Assembly (NCBI RefSeq): GCF_002095465.1
Contig: NZ_MLFP01000086.1
Span: forward strand, 248,001-312,000
Origin: Pantoea rodasii
GTDB lineage: Bacteria; Pseudomonadota; Gammaproteobacteria; Enterobacterales; Enterobacteriaceae
Reading direction: 5' to 3'
Length of the DNA stretch: 64,000 nt
Shown: piece by piece, positions 8,761-16,131 of the stretch
How the letters are laid out: each line of letters opens with the position of its first letter
Position numbering within the stretch: the stretch's first letter is position 1
Notes under the pieces: generated by a model
Seen by the model: the letters and a program-made list of their open reading frames with translations, nothing else
Told to the model about the DNA's origin: nothing
Database searches by the model: none
Program-made: the position numbers and the translations under genes

Positions 8761-9093
8761 ATGGACAGAGGGGAAATCTGGCTCGTTTCACTGGATCCGA
8801 TTGCCGGCCATGAGCAAAGCGGAAAACGCCCGGTGCTTATCGTATCGAAGGAATCATTTAACAAGCTGACCCGGCTACCCGTTGTTGTTCCCGTCACCAG
8901 CGGCGGAAACTTCGCCCGTACAGCCGGTTTTACCGTCTCACTGGACGGCGTGGGAACAAAAACCACGGGCGTCATTCGCTGCGACCAGCCCAGAACGATT
9001 GATATGGGCGCCCGGAACGGTAAGCGTCTGGAACGTATACCCGAAGCTGTTGTAAATGAAGTGCTGGCCCGACTAGAAGCCATTATTAACTGA
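8761..9093 (+). CDS. PemK/ChpB/MazF-type mRNA interferase toxin
   Basis: A 110-residue MazF-fold endoribonuclease. Family features: RGEIWLVSLDPIAGHEQSGKRPVLIVS at the N-terminus (the conserved G-E-I/V-W and G-x-E-Q-x-G-x-R-P), TSGGNFARTAGFTVSL, then GVIRCDQPRTIDMGAR, where the conserved Arg/Asp region contributes to RNA binding. The GGNFAR-AGF stretch points to the ChpB/PemK branch. It should cleave mRNA at short sequence motifs when free of antitoxin. It starts directly after the antitoxin stop codon. The pair probably helps maintain the tRNA-bounded segment; that is inference. Confidence 0.9.
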   Translation: MDRGEIWLVSLDPIAGHEQSGKRPVLIVSKESFNKLTRLPVVVPVTSGGNFARTAGFTVSLDGVGTKTTGVIRCDQPRTIDMGARNGKRLERIPEAVVNEVLARLEAIIN

Positions 9094-9117
9094 AACTGCA
9101 GTGAATAGCATAAAAGC

Positions 9118-9153
9118 AAAAATCCCGCTCAGGTTTCCCTGAGCGGGATTTTT
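9118..9153. terminator. Bidirectional terminator between toxin gene and tRNA-Asn
   Basis: A long stem of AAAAATCCCGCTCAGG and its complement around a four-base loop, with A and T runs on both sides. It can end the reverse-strand tRNA-Asn transcript and the forward toxin-antitoxin transcript. Confidence 0.85.
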
Positions 9154-9174
9154 AAATTTGGCTCCTCTGACTGG
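9124..9174. repeat. Right copy of the att-like direct repeat, overlapping tRNA-Asn
   Basis: This is the partner of 8011-8061. Positions 9158-9174 are the 17-bp attachment core as the true 3' end of the intact tRNA-Asn gene. The two blocks keep the same spacing as in the left copy, including the intervening hairpin. Confidence 0.75.
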
Positions 9175-9234
9175 ACTCGAACCAGTGACATACGGATTAA
9201 CAGTCCGCCGTTCTACCGACTGAACTACAGAGGA
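9159..9234 (-). tRNA. tRNA-Asn (GTT)
   Basis: A 76-nt tRNA on the reverse strand with encoded CCA. The acceptor stem TCCTCTG pairs with CAGAGGA, followed by GCCA. The anticodon loop reads CTGTTAAT with GTT, and the T-arm GGTTCGAGTCC is canonical. Asn tRNA genes are a common integration target in Enterobacterales and flank nac-cbl in E. coli, as here. Confidence 0.97.
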
Positions 9235-9741
9235 ATCGTGTGAACGAGGCGCATATTAGCGATGCCGATCCCCAATGTCAAAGCCCGATCGCACACTTCT
9301 GGTTTAAGTGCGCGTAAAAGCAGCGGAATGCTGTTTTTCTGCCTTGAGTGTGCAGATTTCAAACTGCCAGCAAGATCTCACTTTAAGCGCAATTCCTTTG
9401 AGATGTTAGAGGCGTGTCAAAGTTTTGTTATTTGCCGATTTTAAAACAATCATTTCAGTGCTTTTATGATGAAAATTTCAAATGACGATCAGATGAAACA
9501 AATGAACTGCTTATCATCACGGGTGAAATCAGTTTTGGTGTCTGAAACGGTATTTTGAAAATAACATGTTGATAAGTAGATAGTTGCAGAAAAAAGTTGT
9601 ACCGAAGCGATAGCGTTAGACCAGATGACTTACCTCTACAAACAGAAAAATAACGCCAGCGCCGTTGAGTGAATGTAAAAGATATTTTTCATTCGTCGTA
9701 TCAGCCAACCTGTGCATGTTAACGAATAAAAAGGGTTACCT
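9235..9741. other. Gene-free region between tRNA-Asn and the sugar importer
   Basis: About 500 bp holding the divergent promoters of tRNA-Asn and the ABC importer. A 60-codon open frame at 9262-9444 has no ribosome site or recognisable product and is not called. I see no confident operator. Confidence 0.55.
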
Positions 9742-10665
9742 ATGAAATTCAAAAAAGCGTTAGTGACTTCCCTGTTAGTTTGCATGTTACCTGCCGCAGC
9801 CATGGCAAAAGACCTTCAGGTGGGCGTTTCAATGGCGCTGTTTGACGATAACTTCCTCACTATTCTGCGCACCGCGATGCAGAAAGAAATGACGAAAGAT
9901 GGCGTTAAAGGCCAGGTTGAAGATGCGAAAGGCGACGTTTCCCAGCAGCTGCAACAAATTCAGAACTTCATTGGTCAGGGCGTAGACGCAATTATCGTCA
10001 ACCCGGTGGACACCAATGCCGTCAAACCGCTGATGGATGCCGCGAAAAAAGCCGGTGTACCGCTGATCTTCGTTAACCGTAAACCCGCGGGCGAACTGAC
10101 TGACAAAATGGCGTACGTCGGTTCCGACTCTGAGTTGGCCGGTCGTCTGCAAATGGAAGCGCTGGCGAAAGCGATGGACGGCAAAGGTAACGTCGCGATT
10201 CTGATGGGCGATCTGGCCAATGAATCCACGCGTGACCGCACCAAAGGGGTTGAAGCCGTGGTCGCGAAATATCCAGGCATCAAAGTTGTGCAGAAGCAAA
10301 CCGCGAAATTCACCCGTAATGATGCCGTCGATGTTGTGAGCAACTGGCTGACCGCAGGTGATGACATTCAGGCGATTGCCTCGAACAACGACGAAATGGC
10401 GATAGGCGCACTGCAGGCATTGGGTAAAAACCCCAACCACATCCTGATTGCCGGTGTGGATGGTACCCCGGATGCGTTACAGATGCTGAAAAACGGCAAG
10501 ATGGTCGCCACCGTGTTCCAGGATGCAAAAGGTCAGGGTGAAGGCGCAGTTCAGGCTGCCGTCAAACTGGCAAATGGCGAGAAAGTTGAGAAGGTCATCA
10601 ATATCCCTTACCAGCTGATCACCAAAGACAACATGGCACAATTCGAAGCTCGTAATCAGAAATAA
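9742..10665 (+). CDS. Periplasmic sugar-binding protein, ribose/inositol class
   Basis: A 307-residue substrate-binding protein of the RbsB-like class. A signal peptide (KKALVTSLLVCMLPAAAMA) is probably cleaved before KDLQVGVSM. The two-lobed periplasmic-binding fold shows GVDAIIVNPVDTNAVKPLMDAAKKAGVPLIFVNR, GDLANESTRDRTKGVE and IAGVDGTPDALQMLKNG. It delivers a sugar to the downstream ATPase and permease. Relatives bind ribose, galactose, myo-inositol or rhizopine; which one is not readable. It is the first gene of a three-gene importer operon with no catabolic enzyme attached, so the ligand's metabolism must be encoded elsewhere. Confidence 0.88.
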   Translation: MKFKKALVTSLLVCMLPAAAMAKDLQVGVSMALFDDNFLTILRTAMQKEMTKDGVKGQVEDAKGDVSQQLQQIQNFIGQGVDAIIVNPVDTNAVKPLMDAAKKAGVPLIFVNRKPAGELTDKMAYVGSDSELAGRLQMEALAKAMDGKGNVAILMGDLANESTRDRTKGVEAVVAKYPGIKVVQKQTAKFTRNDAVDVVSNWLTAGDDIQAIASNNDEMAIGALQALGKNPNHILIAGVDGTPDALQMLKNGKMVATVFQDAKGQGEGAVQAAVKLANGEKVEKVINIPYQLITKDNMAQFEARNQK

Positions 10666-10697
10666 ACGTTCCCGACTTAGCCGTACGGAGGTGATGT

Positions 10698-12182
10698 ATG
10701 ACCGCATTTGCGCTTGAAGCCGAAGGCATCAGCAAGTTCTTCCCCGGAGTGAAGGCACTCGACAATGTCTCACTGCGTATCAAACCGGGGTCGGTACATG
10801 CCCTGATGGGTGAAAATGGCGCGGGCAAATCCACTTTAATGAAATGCCTTATCGGGATGTATCGTCCCGATAAGGGCACCATTCGCATTAAAGGGGAGCC
10901 AGTACAGTTTCAGGACACAATGGACGCGCTGCGTTCTGGGATCTCGATGATCCACCAGGAACTGAATCTGGTGCCTTATATGACCGTGGCCGAAAACATC
11001 TGGCTAGGTCGCGAACCGATGAAGTACGGCTTTGTTGACCACGCGTTGCTGAATAAGCAGACGCAGGAGTTACTCAACAAACTCAACATTCGTTTGAAAG
11101 CCGATCGCATGGTCGGCGAATTGAGTATCGCCGCCCAGCAGATGGTGGAGATTGCCAAAGCGGTGTCATGGAACTCCGACATCGTGATTATGGATGAACC
11201 GACTTCGGCCCTGACGGAAACCGAAGTGGCACATCTGTTCACCATCATCCGGGACCTGCGCGCGCAGGGTAAAGCCATCATCTATATCAGCCACAAGATG
11301 GATGAAATTTTCTCCATCACCGATGAAGTCAGCATTTTCCGTGACGGCACCTGGGTGGGCAGTAATAGCACCAGCGAATATACCCGTCAGTCGCTGATCA
11401 CGCAGATGGTTGGGCGAGAACTGACTCAACTGTTCCCGAAATTCAACAGTGCCATTGGCGATGAAGTGCTGACGGTACGTAACCTGACCAGTAAAGACCG
11501 CTTTACCGACATCAGTTTTAGCGTGCGTAAAGGCGAAATCCTTGGCGTGGCAGGATTGGTGGGAGCGGGGCGCAGTGAGGTTATGGAAAGTTTATTCGGA
11601 ATGGAAAGCTTCGACAGCGGTGAAGTGCTGATCGACGGTGTGCCAACCAAGATCGATTCGCCTTCCACGGCGATTGAAAAGGGCATGGCGTTCCTGACCG
11701 AGGACCGTAAAAAGTCCGGGTTATTCCTGGTGTTGTCGGTGATGGAGAACATGAGCATCGTCAACATGCCGGATTACATCGGTAAAAGCGGTTTCGTTAG
11801 CCACATGAAGATGGCGCAGGACTGCATGGAGCAGATCCGCAAACTCAACATTAAAACGCCGACCATGGATCAGATCATCAATAACCTCAGCGGCGGTAAT
11901 CAACAAAAGGTGTTGATTGCACGCTGGCTGCTGGCACAACCGAAGATTCTGATCCTCGACGAACCAACGCGCGGTATCGACGTTGGGGCAAAAGCCGAGA
12001 TTTATCGCCTAATCAGTGAACTGGCAAACCGTGGCGTCGCCATCATTATGGTGTCGTCTGAATTGCCAGAAATTCTCGGTATGAGCGACCGCGTGATGGT
12101 TATGCACGGCGGACGTATAACTGGCATCCTCGATAAAGAAGAGGCCAATCAGGAATCCATTTTGTCGTTGGCATCCGAGTGA
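10698..12182 (+). CDS. Sugar ABC importer ATPase, RbsA/MglA type (two nucleotide-binding domains)
   Basis: A 494-residue fused double ATPase. The first domain has Walker A GENGAGKST (about residue 38) and Walker B IVIMDEPTSAL; its signature is degenerate (LSIAAQQMVEIAKA). The second half has LSGGNQQKVLIARW and ILILDEPTRGID. It carries the second-domain Walker A variation usual in this family (VAGLVGAGRSEVMES). Only double-domain importers of the carbohydrate-uptake-2 group have this layout. It lies 32 bp after the binding protein, with a GGAGG ribosome site, and powers uptake together with the permease that starts just after its stop. Confidence 0.92.
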   Translation: MTAFALEAEGISKFFPGVKALDNVSLRIKPGSVHALMGENGAGKSTLMKCLIGMYRPDKGTIRIKGEPVQFQDTMDALRSGISMIHQELNLVPYMTVAENIWLGREPMKYGFVDHALLNKQTQELLNKLNIRLKADRMVGELSIAAQQMVEIAKAVSWNSDIVIMDEPTSALTETEVAHLFTIIRDLRAQGKAIIYISHKMDEIFSITDEVSIFRDGTWVGSNSTSEYTRQSLITQMVGRELTQLFPKFNSAIGDEVLTVRNLTSKDRFTDISFSVRKGEILGVAGLVGAGRSEVMESLFGMESFDSGEVLIDGVPTKIDSPSTAIEKGMAFLTEDRKKSGLFLVLSVMENMSIVNMPDYIGKSGFVSHMKMAQDCMEQIRKLNIKTPTMDQIINNLSGGNQQKVLIARWLLAQPKILILDEPTRGIDVGAKAEIYRLISELANRGVAIIMVSSELPEILGMSDRVMVMHGGRITGILDKEEANQESILSLASE

Positions 12183-12196
12183 GGCGCGAGACACCT

Positions 12197-13228
12197 ATGA
12201 GTAACGTTAAAATTACGGCCCCCCAGGCCGCTGAATCAACCTCTTTCTTTAGTAACCTGCGTCACAAAATGCCGAAGGATACCGGCATCTTTGTGGTGAT
12301 GTTGGGTATTGCATTGATTTTTGAGATAGCAGGTTGGTATGTACGTGACCAATCTTTCCTGATGAATACCAACCGTCTGGTGTTGATCGTGCTGCAGGTT
12401 GCCATTATCGGCATCATTGCGGTGGGGGTGACGCAGGTCATTATCACTACCGGTATCGATCTGTCATCCGGTTCGGTGATAGCACTGACGGCGGTGGTGG
12501 CGGCCAGTCTGGCACAAACCTCTGATAGCCTAACGCCGATGTATCCTTCTTTAGTGAACCTGCCTGCGGTCATCCCGATTGTGGCCGGTATTGGCGTCGG
12601 GCTGCTGTGCGGGGTGATGAACGGTTTCTTGATCACTAAAACCGGTATTCCCCCTTTTATTGCCACGTTGGGCATGATGGTATCGGCACGTGGTCTGGCC
12701 CAGTATTACACCCAGGGTAATCCAATCAGCTTCCTGTCAGATGGTTTTACCTCCATCGGACAGGGCGCGATGCCGGTGATTATCTTCCTGGTGGTGGCAT
12801 TCCTGTTCCACATTGCTCTGAAGCACACGCGTTACGGTAAATATGTCTACGCGATTGGCGGCAACATGACGTCTGCCAAAGTGTCAGGTATCAACGTTAA
12901 CAAGTATCTGATTATTGTTTACACCATCGCCGGTGCACTGTCTGGCCTGGCGGGTGTCGTGCTGGCGGCACGTGTTAGCAGCGGCCAGTCAAGCATGGGC
13001 ATGGCCTACGAACTGGATGCCATTGCCGCAGCCGTTATCGGCGGCAGCAGCCTGATGGGCGGCGTGGGTCGCATCACTGGTACGCTGATTGGTGCGGTGA
13101 TCCTCGGTCTGATTAAAAGCGGATTCACCTTCGTCGGTGTCGATGCTTACGTGCAAGACATTATTAAAGGCATCATCATAGTGGCAGCGGTGTCCATCGA
13201 TATGCATAGAAACCGTAAAAAGCGCTGA
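12197..13228 (+). CDS. Sugar ABC importer permease, RbsC type
   Basis: A 343-residue inner-membrane permease with about eight to ten helices. Family marks are TTGIDLSSGSVIALTAV, GVMNGFLITKTGIPPFIATLGMM and the C-terminal AIAAAVIGGSSLMGGVGRITGTLIGAVILG segment. I chose ATG 12197 over the in-frame GTG at 12179, which overlaps the ATPase stop and has no ribosome site. It forms the membrane channel of the importer encoded by the two preceding genes. The operon probably ends here. Confidence 0.9.
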   Translation: MSNVKITAPQAAESTSFFSNLRHKMPKDTGIFVVMLGIALIFEIAGWYVRDQSFLMNTNRLVLIVLQVAIIGIIAVGVTQVIITTGIDLSSGSVIALTAVVAASLAQTSDSLTPMYPSLVNLPAVIPIVAGIGVGLLCGVMNGFLITKTGIPPFIATLGMMVSARGLAQYYTQGNPISFLSDGFTSIGQGAMPVIIFLVVAFLFHIALKHTRYGKYVYAIGGNMTSAKVSGINVNKYLIIVYTIAGALSGLAGVVLAARVSSGQSSMGMAYELDAIAAAVIGGSSLMGGVGRITGTLIGAVILGLIKSGFTFVGVDAYVQDIIKGIIIVAAVSIDMHRNRKKR

Positions 13229-13277
13229 TACGCTTCATACTTCACACTGTAGCTGCGTTGCTGCGCCCGTTTACCCT

Positions 13278-13455
13278 GGTAATCTATGCTCCCAGGGCTA
13301 AACGGGCTTGCCGCCTTGCTACAGCGCGAATTATTTCGCGTATCTGCTTTGAGTTGGTTGTGAAATGATTCATTTTTACATTCACGTCCATCGGTTATCT
13401 ACGCTCCCAAGGCTAAACAATCTTGCCGCCTTGTTACAGCGCGAATGACTTAGCG
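13278..13455. repeat. Two imperfect direct copies of an approximately 63-bp unit
   Basis: Copy one is 13278-13340 and copy two 13392-13455. Shared blocks in order are GGT(A/T)ATCTA(T/C)GCTCCCA, GGCTAAAC, TTGCCGCCTTG(C/T)TACAGCGCGAAT and a short CGCG/AGCGC end. They look like a dispersed intergenic repeat unit, not coding sequence. Confidence 0.6.
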
Positions 13456-13610
13456 CTTAACGCCTCCCACAATAAGTTTTCCCACTGGTTGATCCTGTTC
13501 CTTTCCCCGCGTTTGCTTTCGTTATGAGCATTTATGTGCAATTTCTGTGGTTTCTGCACCAAGGCGACGCTTTGGGTCATCACTTTTTTGCACACCTGCC
13601 TCGCATTCTG

Positions 13611-13627
13611 TGCACTGTTGTGGTGCG
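13611..13627 (+). promoter_or_regulatory. NtrC-like enhancer site upstream of nac
   Basis: TGCACT-GTTGT-GGTGCG matches the NtrC consensus TGCACC-N5-GGTGCA in 10 of 12 arm positions. It lies about 145 bp upstream of the sigma-54 promoter, a normal enhancer distance. A weaker half-match, TGCACC-AAGGC-GACGCT, is at 13555-13571. Confidence 0.65.
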
Positions 13628-13756
13628 TTTCGATTTGTTTTTAATCATCCTGCGTCATGCATTCCGCTTATTAACTCTTTTGAGGTAATCAGAAAGGCTT
13701 ATTTTCCGTGCCGTTAGGAATATTCTGGCCCTGCTTTTTTACGCCACGAATAAACC

Positions 13757-13772
13757 TGGCCTGCATATTGCA
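13757..13772 (+). promoter_or_regulatory. Sigma-54 (-24/-12) promoter of nac
   Basis: TGGCCT-GCATA-TTGCA has the invariant GG and GC with exact sigma-54 spacing and ends about 70 bp before the nac ATG. nac is NtrC/sigma-54 dependent in Klebsiella and E. coli, so this match is expected. Confidence 0.8.
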
Positions 13773-13841
13773 ACTTCATGAATACAAGCCAGCAGGCTGA
13801 GACACCCAGATACTGGGCATTCGGGGATTGACGGAGGCAAT

Positions 13842-14758
13842 ATGAATTTAAGACGACTGAAGTACTTTGTAAAAATCGTCGATATCGGCAGCCTGACTCA
13901 GGCAGCAGAAGTGCTGCATATCGCGCAGCCTGCGCTTAGCCAGCAAGTTGCGACGCTGGAAAATGAACTCGATCAGCAATTGCTGATCCGCACCAAACGT
14001 GGCGTCACGCCGACCGAAGCAGGCAAAATTCTGTATGCACATGCTCGGACCATTTGCGCCAGTGTGAGCAGGCGCAAACCGCAGTGATCAATGCAGGTCA
14101 GGCATTAAATGGCCAGGTGTCGATTGGTCTGGCACCGGGTACTGCGGCGTCTTCCCTGACCATGCCGCTGCTGCAAACCGTGCGTGAACAGTTCCCGGAT
14201 GTATTGGTGTATCTGCATGAGAACAGCGGTACGTCATTAAATGAAAAAGTGATGAACGGCCAATTGGATATGGCGGTGTTGTACGACCGCGCTCCGACGG
14301 CAGGTATCAACAGTATCCCGCTGATGAAAGAAGAGTTATATCTGGTCGGTGCTACGGCATGTCCGGGCGCTACCATCGATTTGGCCGATGTGGCGCAGAT
14401 GAACCTGTTCTTGCCTCGCGACTATAGCGCCGTGCGCAAACGCGTTGACGAAGCGTTTTCACTGCGTCGTCTGAGCGCGAAGATCATCGGCGAAATTGAA
14501 TCGATTTCAACGCTGACCGCAGCAGTATCAAGCGGCATGGGTGTGACCGTGCTGCCGGAATCAGCGGCTCGCGCCCTGGTGAGTTCAACCCATGCGTGGA
14601 TGGCACGTATCAATAGCCCATCGCTGAATCTGCCACTGTCACTGAACATCTCAGCACGTCTGCCGCTGTCGCCATCCGCGCAGGCTGTGAAAAACATTCT
14701 GCTGTCACTGCTGAATAAGCCGATGACGGAAGAGCGTGAGTTGATGCTGGTTGGTTAA
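13842..14758 (+). pseudogene. nac: Nac, LysR-type nitrogen assimilation control regulator, frameshifted
   Basis: The N-terminal frame (13842-14087) begins MNLRRLKYFVKIVDIGSLTQ and carries the LysR helix-turn-helix. The rest (RQCEQAQTAVINAGQALNG and on) continues in another frame from about 14054. E. coli Nac reads on without a break here (HARAILRQCEQAQ). Adding one T to the TTT at 14053-14055 restores 305 residues, the normal Nac length. It is either a true mutation or a sequencing error. Nac couples sigma-70 operons to nitrogen limitation. The intact sigma-54 promoter, the NtrC site and the downstream cbl neighbour support identification. If the frameshift is real, the strain lacks Nac. Confidence 0.9.
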
Positions 14759-14768
14759 TCACTTCTTC

Positions 14769-14798
14769 TTTACCCCAGCTTTCAACGGCTGGGGTAAA
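14769..14798 (+). terminator. Stem-loop after nac
   Basis: The stem TTTACCCCAGC pairs with GCTGGGGTAAA around an eight-base loop, 10 bp past the nac stop. There is no following T-tract, so it may be a weak terminator or an mRNA-stabilising hairpin. Confidence 0.55.
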
Positions 14799-14945
14799 CT
14801 CATCAAGCTTTAATCCCCGCGCCCACGTCGAAATAGCAAACCCTCCTTATTACTATTCCGCATAACACACCGTTTTTTATTATTTCCTGCAATGACGCCA
14901 AGTTCATAACATGGACAAAACAGGGCAGGAAACAGGAGAAAGGGT

Positions 14946-15905
14946 GTGAATTTCCAGCAACTTAAAATTATACGCGAAGCGGCACGTTGCGAATTCAACC
15001 TGACAGAAGTGGCGAATACGTTGTTTACCTCACAATCTGGGGTTAGCCGCCATATTCGCGATCTGGAAGATGAACTCGGTGTTGAAATCTTTATTCGTCG
15101 TGGCAAGCGACTATTAGGCATGACCGAACCGGGCAAAGCGCTGTTGACCATTGCTGAACGCATCCTTGATGAAGCGGGCAAAGTACGTCGCCTGGCGGAT
15201 GTGTTTACCAATGAAACCAGCGGTGTGCTGACCATCGCCACCACCCATACTCAGGCACGTTACAGCCTGCCACGCGTGATCAAAGCGTTTCGTCAGCTGT
15301 ATCCGAACGTCCGTCTTGAGCTTAATCAGGGTTCGCCGCAGGAGATTGTTGCCATGCTGCTGGCCGGTGAAGCCGATATCGGTATCGCCTCTGAGCAGTT
15401 GGTGAACAACAGTAGTCTGGCCGCATTTCCCTGGTTCAGCTGGCATCACTCACTGCTGGTGCCGCATGACCATGAACTGCTGCAACATCAGCCGGTCACG
15501 CTGGCCAGTTTGAGCCGCTATCCGCTGATCACTTATCGTCAGGGGATCACTGGTCGCTCACGTGTTGATCGCGCGTTTCAGGCGGCAGGCATCAAGCCGG
15601 ATATCGTTCTCAGCGCCCAGGACTCCGACGTGGTGAAAACCTACGTTGAGCTGGGGCTTGGCGTGGGTATCCTCGCCGATCAGGCATGCGATATCTATGA
15701 AGGTGAAGATTTGGTGAAAATCGACACCCATCATCTGTTTGATGCCAATACCGTATGGCTGGGATTGAAGCGCGGCCAGCTGCAGCGCAATTACGTTTGG
15801 CAGTTCCTGGAACTGTGTAATGCGAATCTGTCGCTGGAAGAGATTAAACGTCAGGCGCTCTCCTATGAAACGGAGTCTGAACCGGCTATCGATTTCCAGA
15901 TTTGA
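14946..15905 (+). CDS. cbl: Cbl, CysB-like LysR-type regulator
   Basis: A 319-residue LysR-family activator of the CysB/Cbl branch. The N-terminal helix-turn-helix region (NFQQLKIIREAARCEFNLTE and TSQSGVSRHIRDLEDELGVEIF) is diagnostic, and the effector domain includes TTHTQARYSLPRVIKAF. Cbl controls sulfonate/taurine utilisation genes under sulfur limitation and is under Nac control in E. coli. The nac-cbl order and orientation match E. coli. A GTG start at 14946 is preceded by a purine-rich AGGAGAAAGG. The C-terminus (YETESEPAIDFQI) is slightly longer than in CysB. Confidence 0.9.
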   Translation: MNFQQLKIIREAARCEFNLTEVANTLFTSQSGVSRHIRDLEDELGVEIFIRRGKRLLGMTEPGKALLTIAERILDEAGKVRRLADVFTNETSGVLTIATTHTQARYSLPRVIKAFRQLYPNVRLELNQGSPQEIVAMLLAGEADIGIASEQLVNNSSLAAFPWFSWHHSLLVPHDHELLQHQPVTLASLSRYPLITYRQGITGRSRVDRAFQAAGIKPDIVLSAQDSDVVKTYVELGLGVGILADQACDIYEGEDLVKIDTHHLFDANTVWLGLKRGQLQRNYVWQFLELCNANLSLEEIKRQALSYETESEPAIDFQI

Positions 15906-15911
15906 TACAGC

Positions 15912-15930
15912 GGTCGCCTAAAGGGCGACC
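15912..15930. repeat. Palindrome after cbl (GGTCGCC-TAAA family)
   Basis: GGTCGCC and GGCGACC surround a short AT loop and are followed by CCTAC. The same GTCGCC/GGCGACCCTAC form recurs after gabD at 17595-17617, so this is a dispersed intergenic palindrome that may also act as a transcript end. Confidence 0.55.
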
Positions 15931-16131
15931 CTACATTTCCCTGATGCGCATTCGTGCGCACCAGGATGCAACCTGCGTAATTAACGATGACATATTGCTG
16001 TGCACCCGGCACGGCATAAAATTTCTTTTCCCGTCGCAAAACACCTTCCGAATCGGCTTCCACCTCGTAGAAAAACATCCTGCACTGCTGCGCCACGTTA
16101 CAGTGAAATGAACAGGACACAGGGGATGAAA

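Larger units (their letters stand above)
8062..9174. mobile_element. Possible integrative-element remnant at tRNA-Asn carrying a toxin-antitoxin pair
   Basis: A 1,113-bp segment bounded on the left by the partial tRNA-Asn 3' end and on the right by the intact tRNA-Asn gene. This is the arrangement left by site-specific integration into a tRNA gene. Its only genes are the MazE/MazF-like pair. No integrase is present, so it is either a decayed island end or the product of recombination between tandem tRNA-Asn copies. The repeat also includes the downstream hairpin, which favours a tandem-copy origin or sequential insertions. Bases 8062-8470 hold no recognisable gene. Confidence 0.5.
13229..13841. 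other. Regulatory region upstream of nac, with imperfect repeats
   Basis: Some 610 bp without a gene. Two imperfect copies of an approximately 63-bp unit (13278-13340 and 13392-13455) share segments such as CTTGCCGCCTTG and ACAGCGCGAAT. Downstream are an NtrC-like site and a sigma-54 promoter for nac, listed separately. The length of this region fits an enhancer-dependent promoter. Confidence 0.6.

Noticed and set aside
9262..9444. 60-codon forward open frame after tRNA-Asn
   Set aside because: No ribosome site, no recognisable motif; the frame lies in a promoter region.
14769..14798. Strong terminator between nac and cbl
   Set aside because: Kept only as a stem-loop because no T-tract follows; read-through from nac to cbl remains possible.
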